A stretch of DNA of 57,938 nucleotides from the NCBI GenBank assembly GCA_001768555.1, contig MEOD01000093.1:1-57938 (forward strand). The letters run 5' to 3'. The DNA is from Bacteroidetes bacterium GWF2_29_10. GTDB lineage: Bacteria > Bacteroidota > Bacteroidia > Bacteroidales > GWE2-29-8. The notes under the pieces are model-generated. The model was given only the letters and a program-made list of their open reading frames with translations, was not told the DNA's origin and ran no database searches. The position numbers were made by a program, and so were the translations under genes. This document shows, in pieces, positions 50,319 through 57,938 of this stretch. Within the stretch, counting starts at the first letter, position 1. Each line of letters opens with the position of its first letter.

Positions 50319-52139
50319 ATGCGACAATTAATATTTTTTATTTATATAGCTTTTTTATCATTAGGATCTTTTGCCCAAACGAATGAAGAAAGTATAGAAT
50401 TGGCTAATCAATATTATAAAAATAAAGAATATGATAAGTCAAATATTATATATGACAAGCTTATTAACGATAAAAATGTAGCAAAAACAATATTTAATAA
50501 TTATGTTAATAGTTTATATGAGACAAAAGACTTTAAAGAAGCAAGCAAAATTATAAAGAAAATGATTCAGTTATTTCCTGCAACTTCTGTTTATGAAGTA
50601 GAACTTGGAAATAGTTATATATTATCAGGCAATCAAAAATCAGGTAATCAGCAATTTGATAATATTTTAAAAAACATTAAAAATAACAAGAGTAATATCA
50701 CGGAAATAGCTAATTCATTTATAAAAATTAAGCAGTATGAATATGCTTTAAGGACATTAAGAATAGGGGAGAGAATGTTCCCAAATGATAATACTTTTAA
50801 TTTGCAAATAGCAGCCGTTTATCAGGAAATGGGCAAGATAAAAGAGATGCTTAATGAATATATAGGCCTTATTGAAATAAGCAATCTGTATATTAATGAT
50901 GTGCAAAATTATTTACAAAATGCATTAGAAAATGATGACAATAAAATTATAAAAAATGCATTGTTTGATTTGCTTATAGCTAAAATACAGAGTAATCCAA
51001 ATGAATATGTCTTTTCAGAAATGCTAATATGGCTATCTATTCAAGAAAGGGAGTTTGAACCAGCATTTAATCAGTCGAAAACATTGGATAGAAGATTAAA
51101 GGAAAATGGAAATAGATTATTTAACTTAGCTTCTGTATGTGTTGCAAATAAGGATTATGCAACTGCCGAAAAATGTTATCATTACATAATAGATAAAGGG
51201 AGCGACAATCCTTATTACTTTAATGCTAAATATGAATTAGTAAATATACAATATTTGCAAATCACAACAAAAGATAAGGATATTACAAAAGCAATTGAAT
51301 TGAAGAAAAATTATGAAGATTTTTTTCATGAATTTGGCAAAAATGCTTCTACAATTACATTGATAAAAGATTATGCACATATTTTAGCATTCTACCTTGA
51401 TAGTATTGATTTGGCTATTAACGAACTTGATGCTACAATAAATATGGGAAGTGTTAATCAGCTTAAAGGTGCTGAGTGCAAAGTTGAACTTGCTGACATA
51501 TACTTAGTTGCAGAAGAGTTATGGGATGCTGTTCTTTTATATTCGCAAGTAGCAAGTGATTTTAAAAATGATCCTATAGGGCATTTAGCTAAATTCAAAA
51601 AAGCTAAGGTTTTCTTTTATATTGGAGAATTCAGATGGGCACAAAATGAGCTCAATGTTTTGAAAGCATCAACATCAAAGTTAATTTCAAATGATGCAAT
51701 GGATTTATCTATAATTATAACTGACAATATAGGTGAAGATAGTTCTATGACAGAAATATCAATGTATGCAAGAGCTGACTTCCTATTATTTAAAAATAAA
51801 ACAGATCTTGCTTTAGAAACGTTTGATTCGATTGTTAAGCTTTACCCATGGCATAGCATAGTTGATGAAACTATTTTTAAACAAGCAACCATATATGAAT
51901 CAAAAAAGAATTATAATAAAGCTGATAGTTTGTACAAGTACGTTTGCGAAATGTTTCCTTCAGATATATATGCTGATGATGCCCTTTATGCTAGGGCATT
52001 GTTAAATGAAACTGAATTTAATAATAAAACTTTAGCTATGGAATTATATCAAGAAATAATTACAAAATATCCAGGAAGCTTATTTGTTGTTGAAGCAAGG
52101 AAAAAATTCAGAACACTTAGAGGAGATATAATAAATTAA
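50319..52139 (+). CDS. Exported TPR protein
   Basis: A 606-residue protein with a signal peptide (LIFFIYIAFLSLGSFAQ). The rest is helical with tetratricopeptide-like units, clearest near residues 285-320 (YATAEKCYHYIIDKGS) and 490-580 (ALETFDSIVKLYPWHS, then KADSLYKYVCEMFPSD). It is probably a periplasmic scaffold; the partner is unknown. It lies 6 bp before rsmA and shares its promoter. Confidence 0.82.
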   Translation: MRQLIFFIYIAFLSLGSFAQTNEESIELANQYYKNKEYDKSNIIYDKLINDKNVAKTIFNNYVNSLYETKDFKEASKIIKKMIQLFPATSVYEVELGNSYILSGNQKSGNQQFDNILKNIKNNKSNITEIANSFIKIKQYEYALRTLRIGERMFPNDNTFNLQIAAVYQEMGKIKEMLNEYIGLIEISNLYINDVQNYLQNALENDDNKIIKNALFDLLIAKIQSNPNEYVFSEMLIWLSIQEREFEPAFNQSKTLDRRLKENGNRLFNLASVCVANKDYATAEKCYHYIIDKGSDNPYYFNAKYELVNIQYLQITTKDKDITKAIELKKNYEDFFHEFGKNASTITLIKDYAHILAFYLDSIDLAINELDATINMGSVNQLKGAECKVELADIYLVAEELWDAVLLYSQVASDFKNDPIGHLAKFKKAKVFFYIGEFRWAQNELNVLKASTSKLISNDAMDLSIIITDNIGEDSSMTEISMYARADFLLFKNKTDLALETFDSIVKLYPWHSIVDETIFKQATIYESKKNYNKADSLYKYVCEMFPSDIYADDALYARALLNETEFNNKTLAMELYQEIITKYPGSLFVVEARKKFRTLRGDIIN

Positions 52140-52145
52140 AAATTA

Positions 52146-52922
52146 ATGTACGATAATAATTACGTTCGACCAAAGAAAGCATTAGGACAACATTTCCTTA
52201 CGGATGAAAATATAGCACAAAGTATAGCAAACTCATTAAATGATATTAGCAATTGTGTGTTGGAAATAGGACCTGGTACGGGTGTGCTTACAAAGCACTT
52301 GTTAAACATTTATGATAATTATTTTGTAATAGAAATTGATGAAGAATCAATTCGTTATTTATCAGAACATTATCCTGCATTAAATAATAAAATTATATCG
52401 GGCGACTTTCTTAAGCTAGACCTTAACACTTTTAATTCATTTCCTTTAGCCATAATAGGAAATTTTCCTTATAATATATCATCTCAAATTTTATTTAAGG
52501 TTTTTGAAAATATAGAGTTGTGTAATCAATTAGTTGGTATGTTTCAAAAAGAGGTAGCAGTAAGAATTTGCTCAAAAGAAGGTAATAAAAACTATGGCAT
52601 TCTTAGCGTGCTTATTCAGGCTTTTTATGACGTCGAATATTTATTTGCTGTACCTCCAACGGTATTTAATCCCCCTCCTAAAGTTGAATCCGCCGTAATT
52701 AGATTAACTCGTAATAGTTTTTTTATGGATGCAGAACAAAGAAAATTGCTAAAAATATTAGTAAAAACTGCATTCAATCAAAGAAGAAAAATGCTTAGTA
52801 ACGCATTAAAGCCTCTCCCAAAAGGTGATATCTCAAATATAGATAAAGATATATTAAAACTGCGCGCAGAGCAGCTAACAGTGCAACAATTTATCGAAAT
52901 GTCGAAAAATATATTCGTGTAA
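52146..52922 (+). CDS. rsmA: 16S rRNA (adenine1518/1519-N6) dimethyltransferase
   Basis: RsmA (KsgA) dimethylates two adjacent adenines in helix 45 of 16S rRNA. Clear motifs: PKKALGQHFLTDENIAQ, the SAM loop LEIGPGTGVLTKHLL, the catalytic GNFPYNISSQILFK and the late AFNQRRKMLSNALK. The 258 residues are normal. Confidence 0.97.
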   Translation: MYDNNYVRPKKALGQHFLTDENIAQSIANSLNDISNCVLEIGPGTGVLTKHLLNIYDNYFVIEIDEESIRYLSEHYPALNNKIISGDFLKLDLNTFNSFPLAIIGNFPYNISSQILFKVFENIELCNQLVGMFQKEVAVRICSKEGNKNYGILSVLIQAFYDVEYLFAVPPTVFNPPPKVESAVIRLTRNSFFMDAEQRKLLKILVKTAFNQRRKMLSNALKPLPKGDISNIDKDILKLRAEQLTVQQFIEMSKNIFV

Positions 52923-53330
52923 AAAAATGTTCTAATTATTAAGTTTTTTTTAGTTTTGGATACTTAATAAATAGTGTAGTGGCTTATTAAAAACTTTTAT
53001 GTGTCTCCTAAATAACTATGGGAAAACGTATTGTTTACTTGCTCAATCTCTTCCCAGAGTTATCCATTTTAGTGCGACAAAGAGAGAGATTGGGTAAATT
53101 TTAAAATCGCACCATTGTGTTTGGTTCTTATTTTTATTTCTTTAATCTAGTTATTTTATTAAACATTCTTGTATCCGTAACCTTTTTACACTCTGCAATA
53201 AATTTATTTATTGACATGTATGTATTTATTTAATTCTGTATATTTTGCAACAACAATTTCCATAAAACAGATTAATAGATATTGTTTTGCTTGTTTGTTG
53301 GTACAAGATAGCCTTTTACTTGTGATTTAT
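52923..53330. other. Intergenic region with nested inverted repeats
   Basis: No gene is seen. It marks the change from core genes to the accessory segment. Two overlapping inverted repeats lie at 53043-53091 (CAATCTCT/AGAGATTG) and 53071-53112 (GTGCGA/TCGCAC). They cannot form at the same time, and no U-tract follows, so they do not look like terminators. Confidence 0.45.
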
Positions 53331-55655
53331 TTAACATTTATCAATTACAACTTTTGAGTTCAACAAATTAATGAAATTATTAAAATATTTATCATCAACT
53401 ATTTGATTATTGCCATTTCTTAATAACATTAACATTTCATGAATATCTCCCTTAATCTTTAGAATTGCAACTTCGTTCATATCTGTTTTAAACGCATTCA
53501 ATATCAACCAAGTGATATAAAAATCTTGATAAGACCTTCTGAATGTTTTATTTTTCTTAACATTAAAAAATGAATTAATTTCTTCTTTAGTTGGGCTATT
53601 ATTAAATATTTCTTTTAATTTAATAATCAATGTTTCCGTCCTATCAATACTTTTAACAAATAATTCCTTTTCTGTAATACTCTCATCTAATTTTATCAGA
53701 AAATCAGTAATTGCAGTTTTATTCTTTAATCTACATGTTATTCTGTCTCTCCTTGGAAATAAACCCAAAACTTTTTCGTATGTATTATCTTTGTCAATTT
53801 GATGAATTAAATACGACAATATGGTTATTAATTCTTCATTTTCCATTCTATCTGCTCTATCTTTGGTTTCAGTAGTATCTTTGCTAAAAAACCATGCGAT
53901 ATATTTATTTGTTACATTCTTTATTTTATCAATTATTTCTTTGTCTACTGTTGAATTCCACATCTCAAAGGAGTTATTATTAATTGGATAAGGTTTTTGA
54001 TTTAAACGAATAAATAAATCAGTAGGTTCAAAACCCTCATTAAGATTCTCTTCAATTATTATTTCATCAACTACAAAATCTAAAATTTTATCTTTGTCAA
54101 TATTGGACAATGAAGAATAATTACTGCCATTTAAATTGGTAAGTATTTTTAGTCCTTTAAGTTTATAACTATTGTTAATGGAGAACGTTAATTCATCGTT
54201 TTCATTTCTATACTGCTTTCCTAAAAAAGCAATAACAGATAATAACCTCTGTTGCCCATCAACAACTTCTTTTACTCCAGACTTTCTTTTATAAATAAAA
54301 ATAGGTGGCAAATAAATTCCTAATAGAATACTTTCTATTATGGAAGATGCTTTGACAATTGAGATTTTTTCTTGTCTTTGATATGATGGACGAATCAAAT
54401 ATTTATTTGTAATTACATCTGAAAGAATTTCTTCAACTGGTTTTGATATTGGAGAAGGTTTGTTTATTCTAAGACTTTCAAGTTTTTTTATTACATCTTC
54501 AACATCACTATCTGTTTGTTTTAATGTTTTTATCTCATTTTTAAAATCATTACTCCGTAGATAAATATCAAAATTCAGCCCTGTTAGATTTCTAAATATA
54601 TAAGCAGTATCTGTAAATCTGTCAATTATAGTCTTATAGAAAAATGAGTTTTCATCAGAATACAAATCAGCATTTTTTCTATAATGAGAGAGAATTGTCT
54701 CATATTCTCTCTCAATATCAATAACAAATGACTCTGCATCAATTATTCTTAATGCCCACAAAATTGTTTCATATAACAACTTGTACTTAGGTTTAAACTC
54801 TGATTTATTAAATCTATCATGAATTTCAATTACTTTTTTAATTTGGTTTATAAATTTTTGGGATTCACTATCTAAATTCTCAATACTATTAACAACTGTT
54901 TCATAAAGTATGCTTATTATTTCACTCCTTTCTGAACCTGTTGCATACTTTGATATTGGGAATTTAGACAATATAAACGATCTCCTTTTGAAATCTACCA
55001 TTTTTTCTAATAAGTCTGGAGTCTCCAATTCGTTTGGAAAAAAACATTTTTTAAAACCTTCACGATACTTATGGTCGTCTTTCAACTTGTTTTCGAAAAT
55101 ATCAGACAGTTTATCATTGTCATATTTTGCACTATCAATTTCAACAGACGTTAGTGGTGTTATTCCAGTATTATATCTTCTAAATATTTCTTTTTTAATT
55201 TTATCCTCTATATTTGAATTTACACTTATAATAATTTCAAATTCAAACACACGAATGTTAGAATTCCAAAAAACGTTTTTAATTTCATCCTTTAATTTGT
55301 TAAATGTTTGTTTTGATAAAGCAGGTAAAGACATTAACCCTTTTTGAGTTAGCACAATATCATTTTCAATAAATCTCTTTAATGTTTCAAATCGTTGTCT
55401 ACCATCAATTACTTCAATACTAGTTCCTGATTTAAATAATATTAACGGTGGAATTTCAGTACCGAGAATTACACTTTCTATAAAAAATGTTTGCTTTACA
55501 TTATCCCAAACATAATTTCTTTGATAATATGGTTTGTAATCTATTCTTCTTAAATTTCTATCACTTAAAAAGGTTTTTATTGATAATGTTCTAGCTGTTA
55601 TTTTTAAGCCATTCTTAAAAATATCAATAAAATTTTGTTCTATCAAATTCGCCAT
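53331..55655 (-). CDS. Tandem DUF262 protein, candidate defence effector
   Basis: A 774-residue protein with two DUF262 (ParB-like) domains. Copy 1: YYQRNYVW (43-50), IPPLILF, IDGRQRFETL (core DGRQR at 84-88) and FRRYNTGITPL (158-168). Copy 2: PSYQRQEKI (423-431), LPPIFIY, VDGQQRLLSV (core DGQQR at 466-470) and FIRLNQKPYPIN. DUF262 domains occur in GmrSD-type modification-dependent nucleases, where DGQQR is a nucleotide-binding or hydrolysis motif. I see no H-N-H or DUF1524 nuclease motif in the C-terminal third, so the effector action is unknown. It starts 1 bp after the AbiC-like gene stop, in one operon. The first copy has Arg in place of the usual Gln in the core motif. Confidence 0.85.
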   Translation of the reverse strand: MANLIEQNFIDIFKNGLKITARTLSIKTFLSDRNLRRIDYKPYYQRNYVWDNVKQTFFIESVILGTEIPPLILFKSGTSIEVIDGRQRFETLKRFIENDIVLTQKGLMSLPALSKQTFNKLKDEIKNVFWNSNIRVFEFEIIISVNSNIEDKIKKEIFRRYNTGITPLTSVEIDSAKYDNDKLSDIFENKLKDDHKYREGFKKCFFPNELETPDLLEKMVDFKRRSFILSKFPISKYATGSERSEIISILYETVVNSIENLDSESQKFINQIKKVIEIHDRFNKSEFKPKYKLLYETILWALRIIDAESFVIDIEREYETILSHYRKNADLYSDENSFFYKTIIDRFTDTAYIFRNLTGLNFDIYLRSNDFKNEIKTLKQTDSDVEDVIKKLESLRINKPSPISKPVEEILSDVITNKYLIRPSYQRQEKISIVKASSIIESILLGIYLPPIFIYKRKSGVKEVVDGQQRLLSVIAFLGKQYRNENDELTFSINNSYKLKGLKILTNLNGSNYSSLSNIDKDKILDFVVDEIIIEENLNEGFEPTDLFIRLNQKPYPINNNSFEMWNSTVDKEIIDKIKNVTNKYIAWFFSKDTTETKDRADRMENEELITILSYLIHQIDKDNTYEKVLGLFPRRDRITCRLKNKTAITDFLIKLDESITEKELFVKSIDRTETLIIKLKEIFNNSPTKEEINSFFNVKKNKTFRRSYQDFYITWLILNAFKTDMNEVAILKIKGDIHEMLMLLRNGNNQIVDDKYFNNFINLLNSKVVIDKC

Positions 55656-55656
55656 G

Positions 55657-56946
55657 TTAAATATTTTGTATGTTTTTTATTTTAAAATTAAATTCAAGAT
55701 TTGGAGGACAATCTATGGTTGAGATAATAATTTGATCTTCTTCTGGCAATTTAAATTTATTAAGAAAAAGTACAGAGTATATTTGCCTTGATATTAGTTT
55801 TTTAATTCTTTCTTTCGTTAAGGTTTCATGATCTTCCAGATCATTTTTGATAAATTTTAAGATAAATTGGAATTCGCTTATTATTTTTAATTCAATCCAT
55901 ACTTCAATTCCTAAAATTTTTGAATTAGTTGAAAAATCTACATCATCAGCTACTTCAATACTTGAGAATTTATTAAATCCCTTTATAATATATGCTCCTA
56001 TTTCCGAAAGAAAATCCTCAAACTCATATTTTACATCAACGTTTAAATCTGAACCAATTTCAATTTTATCTAAAATACTTATATGCTTTAAGATATCATA
56101 CTTAACAACATAAGGTCTAACTTTAACACCTAATTGGGTGTGATAATTGTAATAAAGTATTAATAACTCGTCATCAGATAATTGAGAACGTAACAACTTA
56201 AAATATTGTTGTTTTTTATCTTCATCAAGAGAGCTTGAATCTATTAACATAATAATTCTATACAGAGTTTTAAAATAATGTGAAAGTTCGCTTTTATTAT
56301 TATGAAATACCTCCACATATTTAGCTTGAATTAATTCTATTGATGCTACTAACGTTTGTTCTTCAATATTTACTTCAGAAATAGATTTATAAATGTCCCC
56401 AAAATAATTTGTTTTTTTTATATTAAGTGTATTTTTTAATTCAATAAACACGTTTAAATATGAAAAAAAACTACTATCAAATTGCTGTAATTTTGCCGTG
56501 TATGTTTGTTCTTTTAAATCTTTAGTTTGTTGCTTGTAAAGACTTGTTTGCTCCCTAAATAAAAGTGTTTGTTCTTCGTATACTTTTCTAGTCTCAATTA
56601 ATTCCGTTTTCTGAGCTTTAAATTCTTCCACTTGTTGATGCAATGCCGTATTTTGTATTTTTAAATTTTCTTGATTTATGTTAATGTCTTTTCTTTGTTC
56701 CTTTAAAGCGACATAGAATAAAATTACCCCAGCCAAAGAAAATAAGCTACCAATTATTCCTCCAATGAAATCTCCAAATTGGGCGACTTTCTCTTCATCA
56801 AGTATTGTCGAAAATGACCAATTTCCAAAAATAAGAAATATAATTATAACTATTATTATAAAAAAAAAACCACCAATGATAAATGTTTTTCCTGTTTTTT
56901 CTGAAAAGAAAATTTCTTTTTCAACTACTTGTTTGAGTTTAGTCAT
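55657..56946 (-). CDS. AbiC-like membrane protein (putative phage abortive infection)
   Basis: A 429-residue protein with two helices (22-40 and 58-81), then a coiled coil (about 82-150, with repeated EQT units) and a soluble domain. Residues 155-270 carry the pattern I associate with the putative AbiC family: FDSSFFSYLNVF, SHYFKTLYRIIMLID and YFKLLRSQLSDDELLILYYN. Proteins of this family are linked to phage abortive infection, which would act by stopping growth of infected cells. The C-terminal 160 residues are not recognised. It is the first gene of a two-gene operon with the DUF262 protein. Confidence 0.75.
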   Translation of the reverse strand: MTKLKQVVEKEIFFSEKTGKTFIIGGFFFIIIVIIIFLIFGNWSFSTILDEEKVAQFGDFIGGIIGSLFSLAGVILFYVALKEQRKDININQENLKIQNTALHQQVEEFKAQKTELIETRKVYEEQTLLFREQTSLYKQQTKDLKEQTYTAKLQQFDSSFFSYLNVFIELKNTLNIKKTNYFGDIYKSISEVNIEEQTLVASIELIQAKYVEVFHNNKSELSHYFKTLYRIIMLIDSSSLDEDKKQQYFKLLRSQLSDDELLILYYNYHTQLGVKVRPYVVKYDILKHISILDKIEIGSDLNVDVKYEFEDFLSEIGAYIIKGFNKFSSIEVADDVDFSTNSKILGIEVWIELKIISEFQFILKFIKNDLEDHETLTKERIKKLISRQIYSVLFLNKFKLPEEDQIIISTIDCPPNLEFNFKIKNIQNI

Positions 56947-57015
56947 ATAAATATTGTTAGAATACTTTTGTTTTGTCTTTTTTACATTTAACCACCAACT
57001 TGTTTATAACCTCAC

Positions 57016-57053
57016 CAAAAATAAAGCTATACCTTAAATATATTATATAGCTT
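57016..57053 (-). promoter_or_regulatory. Candidate promoter and operator-like inverted repeat of the AbiC-like operon
   Basis: On the minus strand TATTTTTG (57023-57016) matches TAnnTTTG, about 70 bp before the gene. An 8-bp inverted repeat AAGCTATA/TATAGCTT (57024-57031 and 57046-57053) lies directly upstream, over the spacer and -33 region, where a bound repressor would block polymerase. Confidence 0.4.
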
Positions 57054-57226
57054 AATTGTTTATTTATGGTTGTTGGTTTTCAATTGCATAAAAAGCATAT
57101 TACAAATCAGCAAATATATAGTTTCACTTTCCCATTTTGATTTATGAAAATCCATTACTAATTTTCTAAATCATTACAAATATAAATAAGTTTTTTAGAT
57201 TGATTTAATTTTTTATAAAAATTTTT

Positions 57227-57382
57227 TCAATTCCTTGTCATTTCGTTAATAAATGTATCTACAAAGTTCAATATTTTTTTCAAAATTCTTTCACCTACCG
57301 TTTTACGTTGCAATACACTTGGTTTTTCTCCTTCTATTAATTCCAATATTTCGTCTCTCAATGGTTCTCTTTCTGCGAACAT
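57227..57382 (-). CDS. Small ORF of 51 residues, unknown
   Basis: An ATG-to-stop frame encodes a charged, helical peptide starting MFAEREPLRDEILELIEGE and ending FVDTFINEMTRN. It lies 12 bp after the transposase stop on the same strand. I know no family for it. It may be a real small gene carried with the transposase or a chance frame. Confidence 0.35.
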   Translation of the reverse strand: MFAEREPLRDEILELIEGEKPSVLQRKTVGERILKKILNFVDTFINEMTRN

Positions 57383-57394
57383 GCTTCTCTTTGT

Positions 57395-57938
57395 TTAGGC
57401 ATTGTTGTTGTTAAATTTATCGGTATTCCAATTTTGGAGGTTATTTACTATATAGTTTTTAATACGTTGGTATTCCCAATCGTTTCTGATAATATGATCG
57501 TGGTAATTGGGTTGAAAAAAATGGTTGTTACGGTTGTATTTGGGCATCGTTATTTTATTCTCATCAATATAATTATCAATTTTTTTATTTACAGCAGATT
57601 TAAAACATGCAATAAATGACGAAATTGATTTTGGTAAACGAATCGCAGGATTACGTTTAATTGTTGAATTTAAAATATTTGGTTGTGATTCCATAAACGG
57701 TGATTGATTATCCAATACAACAATGGCGTGTATATGGTTTGGCATTATTATAAATTCATCCAAAAACAATTCATTGCGAATTTCAAACGATTTATACCAT
57801 TCCGATTCAACGATATTCCCAAAATCGTATAATTGTAGAGACGCACGGCCGTGCGTCTCTACGTTTTCGTGCGTCTCTACAATTTTCCCTAAATTACATT
57901 CTCTATTTTGAGTTACAATGGTTAGAAAATAAATGCCA
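57395..57938 (-). CDS. REP-associated tyrosine transposase (Y1 family), partial
   Basis: The frame is open through the right edge, so the N-terminus is missing. The visible part starts GIYFLTIVTQNRE, the conserved first strand of TnpA-REP proteins, then has MPNHIHAIVVLD with the HxH metal site, KSISSFIACFKSAVNKKI, and FQPNYHDHIIRNDWEYQRI, where the catalytic Tyr is expected. Such enzymes cut single-stranded DNA at palindromes. About 17 residues near the N-terminal end (VETHENVETHGRASLQL) are encoded by a GC-rich palindromic repeat, read in frame. A later ATG gives a 124-residue product that would lack the first strand. Confidence 0.85.
   Translation of the reverse strand, partial: GIYFLTIVTQNRECNLGKIVETHENVETHGRASLQLYDFGNIVESEWYKSFEIRNELFLDEFIIMPNHIHAIVVLDNQSPFMESQPNILNSTIKRNPAIRLPKSISSFIACFKSAVNKKIDNYIDENKITMPKYNRNNHFFQPNYHDHIIRNDWEYQRIKNYIVNNLQNWNTDKFNNNNA
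57831..57884. repeat. GC-rich REP-like palindrome inside the transposase gene
   Basis: A perfect 28-bp palindrome (GTAGAGACGCAC-GG and its complement, 57835-57862) is followed by another half-site (CGTGCGTCTCTAC, 57868-57880). The outer arms (57831-57847 and 57868-57884) form a 17-bp inverted repeat. GC content is far above the surroundings. A GTAGAGACGCAC-type repeat is, from memory, common in cyanobacterial and some Bacteroidota genomes. Confidence 0.9.

Noticed and set aside
53331-55655. DUF262 protein as a chromosome-partition ParB
   Set aside because: It lacks the ParB helix-turn-helix and a ParA partner; the DGQQR and NTG motifs fit DUF262.
57434-57911. Plus-strand frames at the right end
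   Set aside because: They lie opposite the transposase frame, which has clear family motifs.

Overview
The window is strongly AT-rich and looks like a chromosomal segment of a Bacteroidota bacterium. Several independent signs agree: a division and cell-wall (dcw) cluster in the Bacteroidota order with yqeY after ftsZ and no murF; an FtsZ tail ending in NSYLNDKAD; two secreted proteins with C-terminal type IX secretion (T9SS) sorting domains; the rsfS-ftsH-LUD-DUF2007-cdsA-psd run; and several promoters of the Bacteroidota form TTTG-N18-22-TAnnTTTG. MurE carries the DNPR motif, so the peptidoglycan is probably of the meso-diaminopimelate type. I cannot place the genome below phylum or class.

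Layout. 1-360: non-coding left edge with a terminator. 361-15346 (minus): mraZ-rsmH-ftsL-ftsI-murE-mraY-murD-ftsW-murG-murC-ftsQ-ftsA-ftsZ-yqeY, tightly packed, with a three-repeat MraZ box upstream. The murD gene is reduced to its C-terminal domain. 15579-19824: a GNAT acetyltransferase, a small repeat protein, a cytidylyltransferase, two membrane metallopeptidases and rpmH. 19988-22270: a secreted T9SS lysyl-endopeptidase-like protease. 22335-29518: glyA, the psd/cdsA/DUF2007/LUD/ftsH/rsfS run and birA. 29622-44738: one 15-kb gene for a roughly 5,040-residue T9SS surface protein with about 58 Ig-like repeats. 45285-47931: a receptor-like protein without a signalling domain, followed by a free-standing CZB zinc-binding protein. 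48005-49974: arcC and an ornithine carbamoyltransferase gene, probably for energy from citrulline. 50319-52922: a TPR protein and rsmA. 53331-57938: an accessory segment with an AbiC-like membrane protein and a tandem-DUF262 protein in one operon, a small ORF and a REP-type transposase running off the right edge.

Most likely novel points: (1) the AbiC-like/tandem-DUF262 pair, a candidate anti-phage system beside a mobile element; (2) the catalytically incomplete MurD inside an otherwise intact dcw cluster; (3) the giant repeat protein with near-identical internal duplications; (4) the split receptor/CZB pair; (5) a GC-rich palindrome read in frame inside the REP-type transposase gene. Family assignments rest on motif recognition by eye; no database search was run.
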